From an uncultured euryarchaeote (GTDB taxonomy: Archaea > Nanohalarchaeota > Nanosalinia > Nanosalinales > Nanosalinaceae): 7,752 nucleotides of DNA. The notes beneath the pieces were generated by a model. That model worked only from the letters and a program-made list of their open reading frames with translations, did no database searches and was not told the origin of the DNA. This document shows, piece by piece, positions 5,225-7,752 of the stretch (positions within the stretch are counted from its first letter, which is position 1; each line of letters starts with the position of its first letter). Position numbers and translations under genes: made by a program. The stretch covers positions 1 through 7,752 of the forward strand of contig CAKZNU010000113.1 in assembly GCA_937132175.1 (NCBI GenBank), in the 5' to 3' direction.

Positions 5225-6017
5225 CGAAGATGAAGATACACAGGAGCACAAGCAGGGATTTGAGATTGAGCTAGGTGTCAAGCAGATGGTGGTTCTATCG
5301 GCAGCTGTCAGTCTCCTGGCCGGGTTCTCTGCAGGTACTGCCTTCGGAGCCTCGATAGCTCCCGAACCGGCAGCAGATACCAAAGACTCGGAAGAAGAAA
5401 CGCCTAAGGATGTCTTCAGACAGATATCGAACGATCTGGAACTTGATACAGAAAGGGTGATGCAGTGTTACGAGAACTCGAGTAACGATGAAGCTATACA
5501 GGACAGAGACAACGCGGTAAGAAACCTCGGTGGCCTCGGAACACCTTCCTTCTTCGTCGGCAACCGGGAGAAAGGATTCATCAAGATAAGCGGTGCACAG
5601 ACTCTGCCAAGGTTCGAGGAAGCCATCGGACGGATACAGAACGGAAGTGTAGAAAACGCTACAAGTCTCGAAGGTATCGAGCTCGAGGGGGAACCGTCGA
5701 AGGGAAGCCCTGATGCCCCGGTCAAGGTTGTGGAGTACAACGAGTTTGGCTGCCCTTTCTGTGCAGAGTGGAACGGGTTCGACGCTTCCTCCAGGGTGCC
5801 GATAGATCGGCTACAGATTGCTGACAGCCTTGAAAGCCAGTATGTCGAAAACGGCGAGGTACAGCTTATCTCAAAGGATTATCCGGCGCCAAGACTGCAT
5901 CCGAACGGCCCTATGGCTCACAAGGCAGCAAACTGTGTATACAGGCATGAAGAGGATAGTTACTGGGAGTTCCATGACAGACTCTTCGAGAACAGGGACA
6001 GGTGGATGAGAGGATAA
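5217..6017 (+). CDS. Membrane-anchored, circularly permuted DsbA-like thioredoxin-fold protein
   Basis: The 266-residue product has a charged N-terminus, one membrane segment (about residues 21-48) and a presumably extracytoplasmic thioredoxin-fold part, so it is a candidate thiol-disulfide oxidoreductase. The domain order is reversed. Residues 64-140 look like the C-terminal half of a DsbA domain: a helical segment starting DVFRQISNDLELD, then the cis-Pro strand GTPSFFVGN (108-116) and ISGAQ with the final helix. Residues 150-264 look like the N-terminal half: KGSPDAPVKVVEYNEFG, the active site CPFC (179-182), HPN, and helices ending in FHDRLFENRDRW. Joining 264 to 64 makes one ordinary full-length domain. 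Cys84 and Cys240 fall in the helical insertion and could pair. The start at 5217 is chosen over GTG 5208 because of the ribosome-binding site. It is coupled to the downstream membrane protein. Two truncated tandem domains are the alternative reading. Confidence 0.85.
   Translation: MSDEDEDTQEHKQGFEIELGVKQMVVLSAAVSLLAGFSAGTAFGASIAPEPAADTKDSEEETPKDVFRQISNDLELDTERVMQCYENSSNDEAIQDRDNAVRNLGGLGTPSFFVGNREKGFIKISGAQTLPRFEEAIGRIQNGSVENATSLEGIELEGEPSKGSPDAPVKVVEYNEFGCPFCAEWNGFDASSRVPIDRLQIADSLESQYVENGEVQLISKDYPAPRLHPNGPMAHKAANCVYRHEEDSYWEFHDRLFENRDRWMRG
6010..6013 (+). promoter_or_regulatory. Ribosome-binding site for the CxxC membrane protein
   Basis: GAGG lies five bases before the ATG at 6019, inside the last codons of the preceding gene, whose stop is one base away. 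This supports translational coupling of the two genes. Confidence 0.4.
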
Positions 6018-6018
6018 G

Positions 6019-6546
6019 ATGTACAGGATCAGAATAGATCCAAGATCATGGATACAGGAAATCGCCGAGGGCTTCAAAGCCTCTGTCTCCAACAAGTACA
6101 GAGCCGCAGGAACAGCGGCTGGGGCCTGCCTAACGTTTCTCTTTACCGTCTTCTCCGCGAACCCAGGTTACTCATTGCAGATGCTTTCCTCAGGTATAAG
6201 GTACTGGGACGTAGCGTTCAGTACGAGACTTGCGGGAATGTTGATGAATACGGGCTACACAGGGGTCTTCCTGACCTTATTCTTTTCAGTACTTGTAGGT
6301 GTTACGATGACCAATACAGTTATCCAGCTGAGAATGAACCGTGTGGATCTTGGCAGCCTTGGAGCCCTGCCAGGGTTTCTCGCAGGGGGATGTGCCTCCT
6401 GCGGCGTAGGGGTCTTATCCCTGCTTGGTCTGGGCGGTGTACTTGGCTCGCTACCGTTTCAGGGAAACCTCCTCAGACTGGGAGGAGTCATCCTGCTGGC
6501 TGCGATGATGAAGAAAACAGGAGATCCCGAGACCTGTAAAATCTAG
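6019..6546 (+). CDS. Polytopic membrane protein with CxxC motif, possible redox partner
   Basis: This 175-residue protein has roughly four membrane segments (about 29-47, 79-102, 114-141 and 143-163) after a short charged N-terminus. At the start of the third segment lies GGCASCGVG (123-131), so Cys125 and Cys128 form a CxxC pair placed at or in the membrane. The segment after it is a Leu/Gly-rich helix. Two other cysteines are Cys37 and Cys173. I cannot assign a named family. It lacks the obvious four-cysteine layout of DsbB or VKOR. The gene begins one base after the stop of the DsbA-like gene, with its own ribosome-binding site, so the two are almost certainly one operon. A role in passing electrons to or from that protein is inferred from position and the CxxC only. 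The TAG stop lies four bases from the convergent glutaredoxin stop. Confidence 0.85.
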   Translation: MYRIRIDPRSWIQEIAEGFKASVSNKYRAAGTAAGACLTFLFTVFSANPGYSLQMLSSGIRYWDVAFSTRLAGMLMNTGYTGVFLTLFFSVLVGVTMTNTVIQLRMNRVDLGSLGALPGFLAGGCASCGVGVLSLLGLGGVLGSLPFQGNLLRLGGVILLAAMMKKTGDPETCKI

Positions 6547-6550
6547 CCAG

Positions 6551-6784
6551 TCATCCTTCTATGGCTTTTCTGATCTCGTCCGGTTGGAATCCCACGATCT
6601 CTTTATCCCCGACGAAGGTCTGTGGGACGCCTTTACGGCCTGTACGCTCCATCATCTCACGAGCCTTCTCCTTGTTCTCGGAGACGTCGTACTCCTGAAA
6701 CTCATAGCCTTCTTTCTCCAGCCAGTTCTTTAGCTTTGTGCAGTAAGGACATGAAGGTGTCGAAAATACCTCAATCTCGGTCAT
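6551..6784 (-). CDS. Glutaredoxin-family thiol-disulfide protein
   Basis: The 77-residue product is a minimal glutaredoxin/NrdH-like protein, probably cytoplasmic. The first strand IEVFSTPS leads to the active site CPYC (12-15). The conserved Gly-Val-Pro (52-54) supplies the cis-proline, and FVGDKEIVGF (57-66) provides the last strands and the Gly-Phe turn. The length is typical for these small electron donors, which reduce ribonucleotide reductase or other disulfides. Which reductant it uses cannot be read here. It lies 38 bases downstream of the winged-helix regulator on the same strand and has a TATA-like sequence of its own, so it may be transcribed both alone and with the regulator. It converges on the CxxC membrane protein. 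Identification is secure; the physiological partner is unknown. Confidence 0.94.
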   Translation of the reverse strand: MTEIEVFSTPSCPYCTKLKNWLEKEGYEFQEYDVSENKEKAREMMERTGRKGVPQTFVGDKEIVGFQPDEIRKAIEG

Positions 6785-6804
6785 GTCTGTGCAATAACAT
6801 TGAA

Positions 6805-6813
6805 CTTTTTTAC
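6805..6813 (-). promoter_or_regulatory. TATA-like element for the glutaredoxin gene
   Basis: On the minus strand GTAAAAAAG is centred about 25 bases before the ATG at 6784, inside the gap after the regulator gene. It would permit leaderless transcription of the glutaredoxin independent of the regulator. Confidence 0.35.
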
Positions 6814-6822
6814 ACGTTTTGC

Positions 6823-7152
6823 TCAGAGTTCCTCCAGAACCTCCATCTTCTCACTTTGCCAGCTCTCCATTCTATCCCTTATCTTTCGCTTCATCTCCTC
6901 CTTGTCAGGAACACTGTATACGTAGTGTCGGCCACGTTTACCTTCCTCAACCACACTTTCCCTCTCAATCAGGCCTGTGGTACGGAGCTTGGAGAGATAT
7001 CTCTGGACAGTAGAACGGTCCTTACCCAGCTCCCCTGCTATCTCTGAGGCTCTTGCGTCCTGGCTGCAAAGGTAAAACATAACCTCCGTTTCAGAGGCTG
7101 AGAGGCTGTAAAGAACCTTCAGCAGCTTCTTGATATCGCCCGGACAGTCCAT
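6823..7152 (-). CDS. Winged-helix transcriptional regulator (TrmB/MarR-like)
   Basis: The 109-residue protein has a DNA-binding winged helix of the kind common in haloarchaea. Residues 33-57 form the helix-turn-helix (SEIAGELGKDRSTVQRYLSK, with the recognition helix from about 45). GLIERE (60-65) and GRHYVYSV (74-81) form the wing, and a charged helix (84-109) probably serves dimerisation. Cys3, in an N-terminal Cys-Pro, and Cys29, just before the helix-turn-helix, could make it thiol-sensitive; this is speculation prompted by the redox genes beside it. Two upstream ATGs (7156 and 7162) are out of frame, and the TATA box supports 7152 as a leaderless start. It precedes the glutaredoxin on the same strand and is divergent from the BtuF-like gene. 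Likely targets are those neighbours or itself. The ligand is unknown. Confidence 0.88.
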   Translation of the reverse strand: MDCPGDIKKLLKVLYSLSASETEVMFYLCSQDARASEIAGELGKDRSTVQRYLSKLRTTGLIERESVVEEGKRGRHYVYSVPDKEEMKRKIRDRMESWQSEKMEVLEEL

Positions 7153-7171
7153 ACATGTGCATCGATCTCAA

Positions 7172-7179
7172 CATATAAA
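7172..7179 (-). promoter_or_regulatory. TATA box for the regulator gene
   Basis: On the minus strand TTTATATG is preceded by a purine-rich GAAAAGAAA that resembles a B-recognition element. The centre is about 24 bases before the ATG at 7152, giving a leaderless or nearly leaderless transcript. Confidence 0.6.
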
Positions 7180-7216
7180 TTTCTTTTCATGCAACAGGAC
7201 CGATACATCCAGGCGG

Positions 7217-7224
7217 AATAAAAG
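7217..7224 (+). promoter_or_regulatory. TATA-like element for the BtuF-like gene
   Basis: AATAAAAG is centred about 27 bases before the ATG at 7248. With the regulator promoter on the other strand, the 95-base gap from 7153 to 7247 holds two divergent promoters and is a natural place for an operator. Confidence 0.45.
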
Positions 7225-7247
7225 AGACCTACAGTGAAGTTTACGGT

Positions 7248-7752
7248 ATGGATATTGTTTCCCTGGCGCCTTCGAACACTGAGATACTTTACGAGATCGG
7301 GGCAGGAGACTCGGTGGTAGCTACCACGGCACTCTGTGACAGGCCGGAGAAGGCAGCAAAGCTGCCGTCAGTAGGAGGATGGACGAACCCGAAGATCTCC
7401 AGAATTCATGAGTTTTCCCCGGACCTCGTCCTGGCATCGGATGATCTCCAGGATGAAGCAGTCTCAAGGATCGAGGAAGAAGGATTCCCTGTAATCCAGG
7501 TCAAGCCCCACAGCCTCAAAGAGGTCTATGAGAGTATACTTGAGGTGGGCGAGGCCGTCGGGCATCTGGTAGAAGCTGAAAACCTTGTAGATACCATGAG
7601 AGAGGAGATAGAAGGCCTCGAAGTCAGAGGATCTCCGAGGGTATACTTCGAGGAGTGGATGGATCCTCCTATGGCCTCAGGTAACTGGATTCCAGGAATC
7701 TTGAAGGAGATAGGCGCAGAGCCGTTTCTAAAACCGGGAGAAAGATCCAGAG
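7248..7752 (+). CDS. BtuF-like periplasmic-binding-fold protein, C-terminus cut by window edge
   Basis: The 168 codons seen match the BtuF/FepB-type helical-backbone substrate-binding fold (COG0614), whose members bind vitamin B12, corrinoids or metal-siderophores. The N-terminus IVSLAPSNTEILYEIGAGD is the family's first strand and helix. LCDRPEKAAKLPSVGG (29-44), followed by a strand at FSPDLVLAS (56-64), completes the first lobe. A long linking helix spans roughly 89-125. VYFEEWMDPPMASGNW (132-147) opens the second lobe and is typical of archaeal B12-binding members. There is no signal peptide or lipobox; the protein starts directly at the first strand. It may therefore act in the cytoplasm, for example in corrinoid handling, rather than as a transporter receptor. 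The missing C-terminal part and any transporter genes lie beyond the edge. The start at 7248 fits a TATA-like element 27 bases upstream. Confidence 0.88.
   Translation, partial: MDIVSLAPSNTEILYEIGAGDSVVATTALCDRPEKAAKLPSVGGWTNPKISRIHEFSPDLVLASDDLQDEAVSRIEEEGFPVIQVKPHSLKEVYESILEVGEAVGHLVEAENLVDTMREEIEGLEVRGSPRVYFEEWMDPPMASGNWIPGILKEIGAEPFLKPGERSR

Noticed and set aside
5217..6017. DsbA-like gene as two truncated tandem thioredoxin domains or an assembly chimera
   Set aside because: The halves complement each other without overlap or gap, the gene has its own promoter, anchor and coupled downstream gene, and no frame break is seen. It remains the main alternative to test.
6048..6539. Second plus-strand frame of 163 codons overlapping the CxxC membrane protein
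   Set aside because: Its product is Arg-, Ser- and Cys-rich with no membrane pattern. The other frame gives coherent hydrophobic segments and a coupled start.
6622..7047. Plus-strand frame of 141 codons across the glutaredoxin and regulator
   Set aside because: It is antisense to two recognisable genes and has no matching promoter or motif.
1..7752. CRISPR array, tRNA, rRNA, transposase or insertion-sequence ends
   Set aside because: No regularly spaced repeats, no cloverleaf-like segments, no rRNA-like stretches and no transposase-like protein were found. The only repeats seen are the short ones reported.

Overview
The window looks like a piece of a salt-adapted archaeal genome, most likely a nanohaloarchaeon or a related halophile. 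The proteins are strongly acidic (rich in Asp and Glu). TATA-like boxes sit about 24-28 bases before many start codons, the pattern expected for leaderless archaeal transcripts. One protein carries a twin-arginine signal, and several best family matches have a haloarchaeal flavour. Base composition looks intermediate. Lineage is inferred from protein style only; there is no rRNA or other marker here.

Layout, left to right. (1) 1-1754, minus: a very long uninterrupted reading frame (584 codons, cut by the left edge) encoding a soluble, mostly helical protein I do not recognise. (2) 1834-2430, plus, divergent from it: a small FMN nitroreductase-family protein. (3) 2491-3559, plus: what looks like one DNA-binding-type gene with repeated helix-turn-helix-like units, broken by a frameshift at a run of six G and by an in-frame TGA. 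(4) 3659-4240, plus: a short acidic protein with a Tat signal. It is convergent with (5) nfo, endonuclease IV, 4237-5079 minus; the two genes share one CTAG palindrome as both stop codons.

(6) 5080-7152 is a thiol-redox neighbourhood. A membrane-anchored DsbA-like thioredoxin-fold protein (5217-6017) is followed one base later by a polytopic membrane protein with a Cys-Ala-Ser-Cys motif (6019-6546). Convergent to these lie a glutaredoxin (6551-6784) and a winged-helix regulator (6823-7152). (7) 7248 to the right edge, plus, divergent from the regulator: the N-terminal part of a BtuF-like substrate-binding protein without a signal peptide.

The most notable observation is that the DsbA-like protein appears to be a circular permutation. 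The half normally at the C-terminus (helical segment plus cis-Pro strand) comes first, directly after a membrane anchor. The half normally at the N-terminus (first strand plus the CPFC active site and early helices) comes last. Joined in the usual order, the two halves make one complete DsbA domain with nothing obviously missing or repeated. With the adjacent CxxC membrane protein this may be an unusual extracytoplasmic disulfide-exchange pair, with the glutaredoxin as a possible cytoplasmic counterpart; that functional link is inference from position.
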